Positions 16,080-25,132 of a stretch of DNA of 36,015 nt are shown here, one piece after another. The position numbers and the translations under genes are program-made. Source of the DNA: Betaproteobacteria bacterium (GTDB lineage Bacteria; Pseudomonadota; Gammaproteobacteria; Burkholderiales; Burkholderiaceae_C); the NCBI GenBank assembly GCA_009921465.1, contig RFXS01000005.1, forward strand, positions 1-36,015, read 5' to 3'. Numbering within the stretch: the first letter of the stretch is position 1; each line of letters starts with the position of its first letter. Below the pieces are notes generated by a model, which worked only from the letters and a program-made list of their open reading frames with translations, was not told the DNA's origin and ran no database searches.

Positions 16080-17405
16080 ATGAGCGCTGTGCCGCCAACC
16101 AAGCCTGTGCACCCCTTGGTTCAACACAGTTGTGTGCACCGTGATTTGTACACCGATGCCGCTTTGTTTGAGCAAGAGCGACATCGGTTTTTTGCCCGCT
16201 CCTGGTTGTTTGCAGGGCATGGCAGCCAAATTCCCGCCAGCGGTGACTTCATCACGCTGGATTTGTCAGGCCAGCCCGTGCTGTTGCTGCGCGACGCGCA
16301 AGGTGAAATTCGGGCATTTTTCAACCGGTGTGCCCACAAGGGCTCAAAGCTCTATACCTTGGCCCAAGGCCATGCCGGAAAGATGCTGCGCTGTCCTTAC
16401 CATGCCTGGTCATATCGCTTGGACGGCAAGCCATTGACCGTGCCCCTTAAAGAGGGATATGTGGGCACGGGCTTGGACAGCAGTCCGTCTGGCCAAGGTC
16501 TCACGCTGCTGCCAGGGGTTCGTGTCTACCGCGAATTTGTGTTTGTGCGCTTGAGCCCTGAAGGCATGGACTTTGAGGCTTATTTTGGCGATGCCTTGAA
16601 AGCCATTGACAACATGGTCGAGCGCTCTCCGGTCGGTCGACTGGAGGTTGCCGGCGGGGTGCTGCGCAACACCATTGCTTGCAACTGGAAGATGTACCTG
16701 GAGAACATCAACGACGCGGTACACCCCGTTTCTTCGCACGAATCGGCCAGCAGCGCCGCGCGGCAACTGTGGCAAGGCCATGGCAGTGATGAGCCCATGC
16801 CGATGGCGATGGAGCAAATGCTTCCCTTTGCCAATGGCTATGAATATTTCGACCGCATGGGGGCACGCATTCATCCCCAAGGTCACAGTTTGTTGGGTGT
16901 GAACTTCAGCATCCATTCGGCCTATGCGGTGCCGCCCGATTACCAGGCCGCGCTGGAGGCCAGTTGGGGGGCTGAGCGCACCCATGAGGTGTTGCAACGT
17001 TCGCCGCAAAATGCGGTGCTCTATCCAAGCATTGCACTGAAGGGTTCGCCCTTGTCCATGCGGGTCATTCGGCCCGTGGCTGTCAACCGCACCGTGGTGG
17101 AGGCCTGGAGCTTTCGCGCCGTGGGTGCACCAGACCTGTTGCTCGAGCGCGCCATGACCTATAACCGGTTGGTCTTTTCGCCCATGTCGGTGGTGGCCCA
17201 TGACGATGTGCATTTGTTTGAAAGCATTCAAGACGGGTTGTTGGCCATGGGAAACCCATGGGTCAGCTTGCACCGCAACCTAGACGCCATTGAAAATGCA
17301 CAATCCAAAGCCGACACCAACAGCGCCAATGAATGGCTGATGCGCAACCAATACCGCGCTTGGGCGCAGACCATGGCACAGCCTCTCGCATCGGAGCACG
17401 CATGA
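16080..17405 (+). CDS. aromatic ring-hydroxylating dioxygenase alpha subunit, pair 1
   Basis: This 441-residue alpha subunit has a Rieske [2Fe-2S] domain with C84-x-H86 (RCAHKGS) and C105-x2-H108 (CPYHAW). The catalytic domain contains NWKMYLENINDAVHPVSSHES, with the bridging Asp and two iron-ligand His. The type is that of benzoate/anthranilate-like oxygenases that need a small beta subunit, and the beta gene follows by ATGA overlap. The start at 16080 makes its N-terminus equal in length to the paralogue at 21662. An in-frame ATG at 16062, overlapping the TRAP stop, would add six residues. No reductase gene is near. Confidence 0.92.
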   Translation: MSAVPPTKPVHPLVQHSCVHRDLYTDAALFEQERHRFFARSWLFAGHGSQIPASGDFITLDLSGQPVLLLRDAQGEIRAFFNRCAHKGSKLYTLAQGHAGKMLRCPYHAWSYRLDGKPLTVPLKEGYVGTGLDSSPSGQGLTLLPGVRVYREFVFVRLSPEGMDFEAYFGDALKAIDNMVERSPVGRLEVAGGVLRNTIACNWKMYLENINDAVHPVSSHESASSAARQLWQGHGSDEPMPMAMEQMLPFANGYEYFDRMGARIHPQGHSLLGVNFSIHSAYAVPPDYQAALEASWGAERTHEVLQRSPQNAVLYPSIALKGSPLSMRVIRPVAVNRTVVEAWSFRAVGAPDLLLERAMTYNRLVFSPMSVVAHDDVHLFESIQDGLLAMGNPWVSLHRNLDAIENAQSKADTNSANEWLMRNQYRAWAQTMAQPLASEHA

Positions 17406-17881
17406 GCGATGTGCAGGCACAAAGTGTGCGAGATTTTGTCGCCAACGAAGCGCGTTTGCTCAACCGGGGTCGTTACCAAGACTGGCTTGGTTTGTTTGCA
17501 TCCGATGGGCGGTACTGGGTTCCGCTGGGCGGAGATGTTCAACATGAGTCGGATGTGCACAACGCCTTGGCCAACGAAGACCGCTTGTTGCTGGGCTTGC
17601 GCGTTGCGCGTTTGCTCGCAGGGCGCGCCCATTCTCAGCAGCCGGCCAGCCGCAGTGCCCACGTCATCCAACTCCCGCTGGTGGACCAGGTCGATGACCA
17701 CGCTGCCGAGGTTTACACGCCGTTCACTTATGTAGAGAGCCGGGGCGAGCAACAGGTTTGGTTGGCGGGGCATTGGTGCCATCGACTGCGCCGTGAAGAA
17801 GGCGCTTGGCGCATCGCGCTCAAGCGCGTGAACTTGCTCAATGCGGGTGCAGCCCACGCCGCCATTCAATTGTTTCCCTGA
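17402..17881 (+). CDS. aromatic ring-hydroxylating dioxygenase beta subunit, pair 1
   Basis: This is a 159-residue SnoaL/NTF2-like small subunit that forms the alpha3beta3 oxygenase. Visible features are FVANEARLLNRGRYQDWLGLFASDGRYWVPL at the start, RLLAGRAHSQQPASRSAHVI in the middle and WRIALKRVNLLNA at the end. It overlaps the alpha gene by four bases. It has the usual family length, and no catalytic residues are expected. Between it and the next gene is a 50-base spacer containing that gene's ribosome site. Confidence 0.92.
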   Translation: MSDVQAQSVRDFVANEARLLNRGRYQDWLGLFASDGRYWVPLGGDVQHESDVHNALANEDRLLLGLRVARLLAGRAHSQQPASRSAHVIQLPLVDQVDDHAAEVYTPFTYVESRGEQQVWLAGHWCHRLRREEGAWRIALKRVNLLNAGAAHAAIQLFP

Positions 17882-17931
17882 ACCACACATGCCAAAAACT
17901 GTGCATTGCAATTCCACTGGAGAGTGCCGTC

Positions 17932-20127
17932 ATGGCTGAACGTTCATTTGTACAAGAAGTGCAAAAGCTGCGCTTGGGCGCGGGCGAAGAGTTTGTGGGC
18001 GAAGGCATTTTGGCCGTCACCAAGGCCTTGCTCGAGTCGGGGGTGTCGTATGTGGCGGGCTACCAAGGGGCGCCCATTTCACACTTGATGGACGTGCTTG
18101 CCGATGCACAAGACATCTTGCAAGAACACGGCATTCGGTTTGAAAACAGTGCCAGCGAGGCCACGGCAGCGGCCACCTTGGCCGCATCGGTCAACTACCC
18201 CTTGCGTGGGGCGGTCACCTTCAAAGCCACGGTGGGCACCAATGTGGCTTCTGATGCCTTGGCCAACCTGGCCTCCGGTGGGGTGACCGGTGGGGCCTTG
18301 ATCGTGGTCGGCGAAGACTACGGCGAAGGCTCTTCCATCATGCAAGAGCGCAGCCATGCGTTTGCCATGAAGTCCCAAATATGGCTGCTCGATCCCAGGC
18401 CGAATTTGCCCAGCATGGTCAAGGCCGTCAAGATGGGTTTTGAGTTGTCCGAGGCCAGCCACACGCCGGTGATGCTTCAGTTGCGCATTCGGGCCTGTCA
18501 CGTGCATGGCCGCTTTACGGCCAGTGACAATGTGCGCGCACCATTTGCACTGCACGAAGCGATGGAACAACCCCAGCGCGATGTCAGTCGCATTGTGTTG
18601 CCACCAGCGAGTTTTGTGCACGAGCAAGAAAAGCTCACCCACCGCTGGCCTGCCGCCGTGGATTTCATTCAAAAACACCAGCTCAACGAATTTTTCGATG
18701 GCGAGGCCAAAGACGTGGGCATCTTGGTGCAAGGGGGCAACTACAACGCCTTGGTGCGCGTGCTCGAGCGACTTGGTTTGGCCGATGTGTATGGTCGCTG
18801 CCGAGTCCCCTTGTATGTGATGAACGTGGCTTACCCGGTGGTGGATGCCGAAGTACTGCGTTTTTGCCAAGGCAAGCGAGCCGTCTTGTTGGTCGAAGAG
18901 GGCCAACCCAACTTTGTCGAACAAAACGTGGCCACGGTGTTGCGCCAAGCTGGTTGCACCACCTTGCTGCATGGCAAAGACATGTTGCCGCCAGCGGGCG
19001 AGTACACCTTGCACGAAGTGCTCAAAGGCGTGCGTGCATTCGCCCAACGCTACGACTTGATTGCTGCGGCACAAACATCGGTTGCTCAGGCCTTGCCCGC
19101 GGCGGCGAGCGCTTCAGCAGCACCCGCACCCACCCCCACCAAGGCGCACAAGGTGTTTGCGCTCAAACCTTTGCAGCAAGTGGTTCAGCCGCGCCCACCA
19201 GGCTTTTGCACCGGTTGCCCAGAGCGGCCCATTTTTGCCGCCATGAAGCTGGTAGAAAAAGAATTGGGCGCGCACCATGTCAGTGCCGACATTGGGTGTC
19301 ATTTGTTTTCGATCTTGCCGCCATTTCACATTGGCAACACCACCATGGGATACGGCTTGGGCACAGCAGGCGCTTCTGCGATGAATGTGCCTGCTGGCAA
19401 AAAAGCCATCTCCATCATGGGCGATGGTGGGTTTTGGCACAACGGTTTGACCAGTGGCATTGCCAATGCGGTGTTCAACCGCAGCAACAACCTGACCATC
19501 GTCGTTGACAACAGCTACACCTCTGCCACCGGTGGGCAAGATGTCTTGTCATCCAAAGCCCTCAATCCCACCCGCAGCACAGGGCACTTGATCGAAAAAG
19601 CCGTGCGTGGTGTTGGCGTGGAATGGGTGCGCACTTTCAAGCGCACTTACGACGTGGCAGGGCTGCGCGACGCCTTGAAAGAAGCTTTGACCAGCACCCA
19701 GCCCGGCCCCAAGGTGTTGGTGGCGCAATCAGAATGCATGCTCAACCGACAGCGGCGCGAAAAACCCCAGGTGCGGGCCCAACTCGCTGCCGGTCAGCGT
19801 GTGGTGCGCGAGCGGTTTGGTGTTGATTCCGACACCTGCACAGGCGACCACTCGTGCATTCGCATTTCGGGCTGCCCTTCCTTGTCCATCAAAACCAACC
19901 CCGACCCTTTGCGCACCGATCCGGTGGCCACTGTGCTTGACAGCTGTGTGGGTTGTGGCATGTGTGGTGAGGTCTCGCACGCTGCCGTGTTGTGCCCCTC
20001 TTTTTACAAAGCCCAAATCGTTAGCCACCCAAGCGCATGGGAGCGTTGGTGGGATGGACTGCGCCGCCAGGTGGTGGGCGTTTTGCAACGACGCCGCGCT
20101 CAGCAATTGGCACAGTGGGCTTTTTGA
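17932..20127 (+). CDS. indolepyruvate:ferredoxin oxidoreductase-type alpha subunit with C-terminal ferredoxin domain
   Basis: This 731-residue 2-oxoacid:ferredoxin oxidoreductase subunit would oxidatively decarboxylate an aryl- or acyl-pyruvate to a CoA ester and reduce ferredoxin. The N-terminal pyrimidine-binding domain has GYQGAPISHLMDVL and ENSASEATAAA. An Ala/Pro linker lies near residues 385-400. The thiamine diphosphate site is GDGGFWHNG from residue 497, ending in VVDN. Near the end are two cluster-binding regions: an unusual C636-x5-C-x5-C (CTGDHSCIRISGC) and a normal C672-x2-C-x2-C plus a later Cys before Pro. GGAGAG upstream supports the start at 17932. The paired subunit follows by TGATG overlap. 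It sits between two oxygenase pairs. Confidence 0.9.
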   Translation: MAERSFVQEVQKLRLGAGEEFVGEGILAVTKALLESGVSYVAGYQGAPISHLMDVLADAQDILQEHGIRFENSASEATAAATLAASVNYPLRGAVTFKATVGTNVASDALANLASGGVTGGALIVVGEDYGEGSSIMQERSHAFAMKSQIWLLDPRPNLPSMVKAVKMGFELSEASHTPVMLQLRIRACHVHGRFTASDNVRAPFALHEAMEQPQRDVSRIVLPPASFVHEQEKLTHRWPAAVDFIQKHQLNEFFDGEAKDVGILVQGGNYNALVRVLERLGLADVYGRCRVPLYVMNVAYPVVDAEVLRFCQGKRAVLLVEEGQPNFVEQNVATVLRQAGCTTLLHGKDMLPPAGEYTLHEVLKGVRAFAQRYDLIAAAQTSVAQALPAAASASAAPAPTPTKAHKVFALKPLQQVVQPRPPGFCTGCPERPIFAAMKLVEKELGAHHVSADIGCHLFSILPPFHIGNTTMGYGLGTAGASAMNVPAGKKAISIMGDGGFWHNGLTSGIANAVFNRSNNLTIVVDNSYTSATGGQDVLSSKALNPTRSTGHLIEKAVRGVGVEWVRTFKRTYDVAGLRDALKEALTSTQPGPKVLVAQSECMLNRQRREKPQVRAQLAAGQRVVRERFGVDSDTCTGDHSCIRISGCPSLSIKTNPDPLRTDPVATVLDSCVGCGMCGEVSHAAVLCPSFYKAQIVSHPSAWERWWDGLRRQVVGVLQRRRAQQLAQWAF

Positions 20128-21641
20128 TGGCCACAGACAAGCATCCCCAACCCATCAAAATTGCCATCCTGGCCATGGGCGGCGAAGGCGGTGGCGTGCT
20201 GGCCGATTGGATCGTCGACTTGGGTGAACAAGCCGGGCACTGGGCACAAACCACGTCGGTGCCTGGCGTGGCCCAGCGCACGGGTGCGACCATTTATTAC
20301 GTTGAGCTCTTTCCCAAATCTGCGGCTCTGGGGGGCGGTCCTGAGCCAGTGCTGGCCTTGATGCCCTTGCCCGGTGATGTGGACATTGTGTTGGCCTCTG
20401 AGTTGATGGAGGCGGGCCGCGCCGTACAGCGCGGATTGGTGACCACCGACAGAACCACCCTGATTGCCTCCACCCACCGCGTTTATTCCATCACCGAAAA
20501 ATCGGCCATGGGGGACGGACGCGTCGATGCCGACCAACTGCTGGCCCATGCCCAGGCTGCCGCCCAACGCTTGGTGTGTTTTGACATGGCGGCATTGGCC
20601 GAGCGCGAGGGCAGTGTCATCAGTGCGGTGTTGTTTGGTGCATTGGCTGGCGTGGGCGTATTGCCTTTTTCGCGCGCCCAATTCGAAGCCACCATTGAGC
20701 GCGCTGGTTTGGGCGTCAAAAGCAGTTTGCAGGCCTTTGCCCAAGGCTTTGCGCTGGCACAAAACCCAGCCTTGATCACACCACCTGCCCCAATGGCGCA
20801 GTCGGCGACCAAACCCGTGCCCCAAGAGCCGGTGCTGCGCGCTTGTGTGGACCAGGTGTGGGACATGCTGGCCGAGCCCGCGCGCACATTGGCCATAGAA
20901 GGCGTGCGCCGCATGGCCGATTACCAAGACCCCGCTTACGCACGCTTATACGTTGATCGATTGGAAAGTGTCCACCAGGCCCTGCCCCAAGACCCGATGG
21001 AGGTGATGGCCGCATTGGCGCGCCATTTGGCCTTGTGGATGTCCTATGAGGACACGGTTCGGGTGGCCGACCTCAAAACCCGTGGCAGCCGATTTGACCG
21101 GGTGCGCCAAGAAGTGGGTGCCCAGCCAGCGCAATTGCTGCGCATCAACGAATACATGCACCCGCGCTATCAAGAGGTGTGCGAATCATTGCCGGCCCGC
21201 TTGGGCACTTGGTTGATGGCGTCCCCTCGGTTGCGGGCATTGGGCGAGCGAGTGCTCAGCCGTGGTCGGGTGGTGCAAACCAATTCTTTGAGCGGCTTTT
21301 TGCTGCTGTACGTGGTCTCGGCCTTCAAGCCCTGGCGGCGTCGCACGCTGCGCTACCAACTGGAAAATCAACGCATCGAGCTGTGGCTGTCATTGGTGCG
21401 CCAATGGGTCCCTGCCCACCCCGCATTGGCCTTGGAGTTGGTGTTGTGTCAGCGTTTGGTCAAGGGCTATAGTGACACCCACGCCCGTGGTCACCACCAC
21501 CACGACCAGTTGCTGGCCTTGGTGGCTGAGCATGGTGCGCGTTTGAGCGCCGAACAACTGCGTGCCCTGCGAGAAGCGGCCTTGGCCGATGACCAAGGCA
21601 ATGCCTTTCGCAGCACACTGGCGTCTCAAGGCTGGGCGTGA
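20127..21641 (+). CDS. indolepyruvate:ferredoxin oxidoreductase-type beta subunit with C-terminal extension (DUF6537-like)
   Basis: This 504-residue protein is the partner of the preceding gene. Residues about 9-190 are the gamma/beta-type domain of 2-oxoacid oxidoreductases: ILAMGGEGGGVLADWIVD, then TTSVPGVAQRTGATIYYVE and DIVLASELMEAGRAV. Classical IorB proteins stop at about 200 residues. Here about 260 more helical residues follow, with RMADYQDPAYARLYVDRL and TNSLSGFLLLYVVSAFKPWRRRTLRY, resembling the DUF6537 extension of aerobic proteobacterial homologues. The function of the extension is unknown to me. A His-rich GHHHH lies near residue 454. The ATG overlaps the alpha stop. Confidence 0.87.
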   Translation: MATDKHPQPIKIAILAMGGEGGGVLADWIVDLGEQAGHWAQTTSVPGVAQRTGATIYYVELFPKSAALGGGPEPVLALMPLPGDVDIVLASELMEAGRAVQRGLVTTDRTTLIASTHRVYSITEKSAMGDGRVDADQLLAHAQAAAQRLVCFDMAALAEREGSVISAVLFGALAGVGVLPFSRAQFEATIERAGLGVKSSLQAFAQGFALAQNPALITPPAPMAQSATKPVPQEPVLRACVDQVWDMLAEPARTLAIEGVRRMADYQDPAYARLYVDRLESVHQALPQDPMEVMAALARHLALWMSYEDTVRVADLKTRGSRFDRVRQEVGAQPAQLLRINEYMHPRYQEVCESLPARLGTWLMASPRLRALGERVLSRGRVVQTNSLSGFLLLYVVSAFKPWRRRTLRYQLENQRIELWLSLVRQWVPAHPALALELVLCQRLVKGYSDTHARGHHHHDQLLALVAEHGARLSAEQLRALREAALADDQGNAFRSTLASQGWA

Positions 21642-21661
21642 CCAAGCTGGGAGAACATCGC

Positions 21662-22984
21662 ATGTCAATCCACAAATTGCCACAGGACACAACCCGTTGG
21701 GTGCGCGAACGTGAAGTGCACCGAGATATTTTCACCGACCCCGATGTGTTCGCGCTGGAGATGCAAACCGTTTTTACCCACACCTGGGTGTATGTCGGGC
21801 ACGCCAGTCAAATACCCCAACCGGGTGACTATTTCAGCACCACGGTGGGCGACCAACCCGTGGTGATGGTGCGCCAGTGGGATGGAAGTGTCAGCGTTTT
21901 ACACAACCGCTGTGCCCATAAGGGCGTCAAAGTTGCCGGTCGTGAACATGGCAACACAGGTAAATTTTTTCGCTGTCCTTATCACGCATGGACCTTCAAG
22001 TTGGATGGGACAGTGCTGGCCATTCCCTTGAAAAATGGTTACGAGGAAAACGGTTTCGAGGGTACTGAAGCCGCACTGGGCATGGCCAGCGTGGGTGCGG
22101 TCGAGGTGTACCGCGATTTTGTGTTTTGCCGCTTGGCCCGCCACGGCGAGTCTTTTGCTGATTTTTTTGGAGACGCGCTGTCGACCATTGACAACATGGT
22201 GGAGCGTTCGCCCGAGGGCAAGCTCGAGGTCGCAGGGGGCGTGTTGCGCTACATGCATCGATGCAACTGGAAGATGTTGGTCGACAACCAAACCGACACC
22301 TGCCACCCGATGGTGGCGCACGAGTCTTCGGCGGGCACGGCGGTCAAGGTGTGGAAAGCGGCGCCTGAGGGCACGCCCAAGCCCATGGCCGTGGAATTGT
22401 TTGCTCCCTTTGTCAGTCCCTATGAATTTTTTGAGGGGATGGGCATTCGGGCCTGGCCCCATGGGCATGGGCACACAGGCACGGCCGACTCCATCCACGC
22501 CGCTTATTCGCCCGTACCGGGTTATTGGGACCAAATGAAGGCCGCCTATGGCGAGCAACGGGCCCAAAAAATTCTGGGTGAAGTGCGCCACAACACCATT
22601 TACTTTCCCAACATCATGGTCAAGGGGCCGATCCAAACCTTGCGCGTGTTCAAACCTTTGGCCGCTGACCGCACCTTGGTGGAGTCTTGGACCTTTCGTT
22701 TGGTGGGTGCACCCGATTTGTTGCTCGAGCGCACCTTGATGTACAACCGCTTGATCAATGCCCCGACATCGGTGGTGGGCCATGACGATTTGGAGGTGTA
22801 CGAGCGTTCCCAGCAAGCCCTGCATTCAAGAGGGCGCGATTGGGTCAATGTGGGTCGCTTGTACGATCCGTCAGAGACTGCTTCGCCCACACAAGTGGTC
22901 AATGGCACCAGCGAGTTGCAAATGCGCAACCAATACCGCGCTTGGGCCAAGTACATGGCCATGGGTGCGCAGGTGAACGCATGA
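21662..22984 (+). CDS. aromatic ring-hydroxylating dioxygenase alpha subunit, pair 2
   Basis: This 440-residue alpha subunit is paralogous to the one at 16080, with which it shares long blocks such as IDNMVERSP, LEVAGGVLR and LRNQYRAWA-like ends. The Rieske ligands are C84-x-H86 and C105-x2-H108. The catalytic domain has NWKMLVDNQTDTCHPMVAHESS with the bridging Asp and iron-ligand His pair. The ATG at 21662 follows GGGAGA at a good distance. A GTG at 21638 would overlap the previous stop but is less likely. The beta gene overlaps by ATGA. Differences around the catalytic helix suggest a different substrate or step from pair 1. Confidence 0.93.
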   Translation: MSIHKLPQDTTRWVREREVHRDIFTDPDVFALEMQTVFTHTWVYVGHASQIPQPGDYFSTTVGDQPVVMVRQWDGSVSVLHNRCAHKGVKVAGREHGNTGKFFRCPYHAWTFKLDGTVLAIPLKNGYEENGFEGTEAALGMASVGAVEVYRDFVFCRLARHGESFADFFGDALSTIDNMVERSPEGKLEVAGGVLRYMHRCNWKMLVDNQTDTCHPMVAHESSAGTAVKVWKAAPEGTPKPMAVELFAPFVSPYEFFEGMGIRAWPHGHGHTGTADSIHAAYSPVPGYWDQMKAAYGEQRAQKILGEVRHNTIYFPNIMVKGPIQTLRVFKPLAADRTLVESWTFRLVGAPDLLLERTLMYNRLINAPTSVVGHDDLEVYERSQQALHSRGRDWVNVGRLYDPSETASPTQVVNGTSELQMRNQYRAWAKYMAMGAQVNA

Positions 22985-23463
22985 ATGCCGCCCCCACCAG
23001 TGCCCTGATGGATTTGGTCTACCAAGAGGCACGCTGCATCGATGAGCAGCGCTGGGACGATTGGCTGGCCATGTACACCGATGACGCCCATTACTGGATG
23101 CCCCTGACCCACGGACAAACCGACCCCTTGCTGCAAGGCTCGTTGATGTACGAAGACAAAATGCTGCTGGGCATCCGCGTGGAGCGGCTCAAAGGGCGGC
23201 GCACCTTTTCGCAAGAGCCCATCAGCCGATGCCACCACTTGCTGCAAGCACCCAGTGTCGAGTCCATCGATACCGCGCAAGGACTGGCGGTGGTGCGGGC
23301 TGCGTTTCATTATGTCGAAACCCGTGGCGATGAACAGCAGTTGTATGCCGGTTGGGCCACCTATCACTGGAGACAGCAAGGCGCAGATTGGCGCATTGCA
23401 CTCAAGCGCGTCGACCTGGTCAATTGCGACGCCGCATTTGGCAATATCCAGCTGTTCATGTGA
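22981..23463 (+). CDS. aromatic ring-hydroxylating dioxygenase beta subunit, pair 2
   Basis: This is a 160-residue NTF2-like beta subunit. Features are LVYQEARCIDEQRWDDWLAMYTDDAHYWMP, then GIRVERLKGRRTFSQEPISRCHHLLQ and WRIALKRVDLVNCDA. It is similar to the beta subunit at 17402 and belongs with the alpha subunit just upstream. It is followed by a ligase gene after 10 bases. Confidence 0.92.
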   Translation: MNAAPTSALMDLVYQEARCIDEQRWDDWLAMYTDDAHYWMPLTHGQTDPLLQGSLMYEDKMLLGIRVERLKGRRTFSQEPISRCHHLLQAPSVESIDTAQGLAVVRAAFHYVETRGDEQQLYAGWATYHWRQQGADWRIALKRVDLVNCDAAFGNIQLFM

Positions 23464-23473
23464 AAGCGCCTCC

Positions 23474-25132
23474 ATGCCCCTGACCGATTTGGACCCCCAA
23501 GCCGCTGACTGCACGGTGCACGCCGTTTTGCAGGCGGCTGCTCAACGCCAACCCCACGCCGACTTGCTGTTCACAGAACGTGTCACGGCGGCGCAATATG
23601 GCATCGACACTGGCACGGTGTCCTACGGACAAGCCTTGGCCACCGTGGCCCAATGGCGCGAGGCCTATCAAAGCGCTGGCTATGGGCACGGCCACCGGGT
23701 GGGCTTGCTGCTGGACAACCGGCCAGATTTTTTATACCACTGGTGGGCCCTCAATGCCCTGGGTGTGTCGGTCGTGCCCATCCACTCGGACATGCGTTCG
23801 GCCGAGCTGCAATACCTGATGGGCCACAGCGAAATTGCCTTGGCCGTGGTGCTGCCCCAACGCACGCAAGACGTTGGGCTGGCTGCCAAGGCCGTCGGCA
23901 GCGACTGTGCGGTGTGGGCCCATGGCAGCGCAGACCCTTTGCCACACGCACAACGCGCGGCCCCACTGGCGGCACAAGCGGTGGGGCGCAGCAGCGAATG
24001 CGCCTTGCTGTACACATCGGGCACCACCGGCCGGCCCAAAGGTTGCCGCTTGCTCAATGGATATTTTTTGGCTGCTGGGCTGTGGTACGCCCAGTTGGGG
24101 GGTGCGTGTGTGATGCGCCTTGCCCAAGAGCGCGTCATCACCCCCTTGCCACTCAACCACATGAACGCCATGGCCTTTTCCACCATGGTCGTGCTCATGA
24201 CCGGTGGCTGCTTGGTGCAACTCGATCGATTTCACCCCCAAACCTGGTGGGACAGCGTGGCCCAAAGCCGTGCCACGGTGATCCATTATTTGGGGGTCAT
24301 GCCTGCCATGTTGCTGGCGGCCGCGCCCAGTCCCAGTGACCGACTGCACGCTGTTCGCTTTGGCTTTGGTGCAGGGGTGGACCACCGCAACCATGCGCCT
24401 TTTGAAGAGCGGTTTGGTTTTCCATTGGTCGAGGCCTGGGCCATGACCGAGACCGGGGCCGCCGCCTGTGTGATGGCCAACCACGAACCGCGCCATGTGG
24501 GGACCCATTGTTTTGGCAAACCGCCACCTGCGATGGCCTATTGCTTGGTCGATGACCAGGGGGTGGATGTGGGTGTCGATGTGCCCGGCGAGTTGTGGGT
24601 GCGCGCCCAAGGGCCAGACCCGCGCCATGATTTTTTTGCCGGTTACCTCAAGGACGAAGAGGCCACCGCTGCCGCTTGGGAGCAGGGCTGGTTTCATACC
24701 GGCGACCTGGTCAAACGCGACGCGCAAGGCTTGTTGTATTTTGTGGACCGCAAGAAAAATGTGATTCGGCGCAGCGGGGAGAACATTTCCGCCGTCGAAG
24801 TGGAAAGCGTTTTGGCCCAGCACCCGGCCATCAAAGCCTGCGGCATTGCCGCCACCCCAGATGCCGTGCGCGGTGATGAGGTGCTGGCGTGTGTCGTCAC
24901 CCGACAGGCGCTGCCCGTGGCAGAGCGCGAAGCCTTGGCGCACGATGTGGTTCGCCATTGCCTGGCCCAATTGGCCTATTACAAGGCGCCGGGTTATGTG
25001 GCCTTTGTCGACGCGCTGCCGGTGACTTTGTCGCAAAAAATCCAACGCGGACAGTTGCGCGACTGGGCACGCGATTTGCCCGCGCAAGCCCATTGCATCG
25101 ATGTGCGCGCACTGAAAAAGCGACAAACATGA
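23474..25132 (+). CDS. AMP-dependent acyl-CoA synthetase/ligase
   Basis: This 552-residue ANL-superfamily enzyme would activate a carboxylic acid to its CoA thioester using ATP. The phosphate-binding motif YTSGTTGRPKG is at residues 180-190. The A5-type motif EAWAMTETGAA, then GWFHTGDLVKRD and the hinge region DRKKNVIRRSGENIS follow. The C-terminal domain ends with LSQKIQRGQL, whose Lys is the expected adenylation residue. It resembles long-chain or crotonobetaine/carnitine-type ligases. The ATG at 23474 is the first good start after the beta-subunit stop. The thiolase-like gene overlaps its end by ATGA, so the CoA ester made here is probably used by the next two proteins. Confidence 0.92.
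   Translation: MPLTDLDPQAADCTVHAVLQAAAQRQPHADLLFTERVTAAQYGIDTGTVSYGQALATVAQWREAYQSAGYGHGHRVGLLLDNRPDFLYHWWALNALGVSVVPIHSDMRSAELQYLMGHSEIALAVVLPQRTQDVGLAAKAVGSDCAVWAHGSADPLPHAQRAAPLAAQAVGRSSECALLYTSGTTGRPKGCRLLNGYFLAAGLWYAQLGGACVMRLAQERVITPLPLNHMNAMAFSTMVVLMTGGCLVQLDRFHPQTWWDSVAQSRATVIHYLGVMPAMLLAAAPSPSDRLHAVRFGFGAGVDHRNHAPFEERFGFPLVEAWAMTETGAAACVMANHEPRHVGTHCFGKPPPAMAYCLVDDQGVDVGVDVPGELWVRAQGPDPRHDFFAGYLKDEEATAAAWEQGWFHTGDLVKRDAQGLLYFVDRKKNVIRRSGENISAVEVESVLAQHPAIKACGIAATPDAVRGDEVLACVVTRQALPVAEREALAHDVVRHCLAQLAYYKAPGYVAFVDALPVTLSQKIQRGQLRDWARDLPAQAHCIDVRALKKRQT

Noticed and set aside
23732-25126. Long antisense open frame opposite the acyl-CoA synthetase (464 codons)
   Set aside because: No recognisable motif; the plus strand holds an intact ligase with all ANL motifs.
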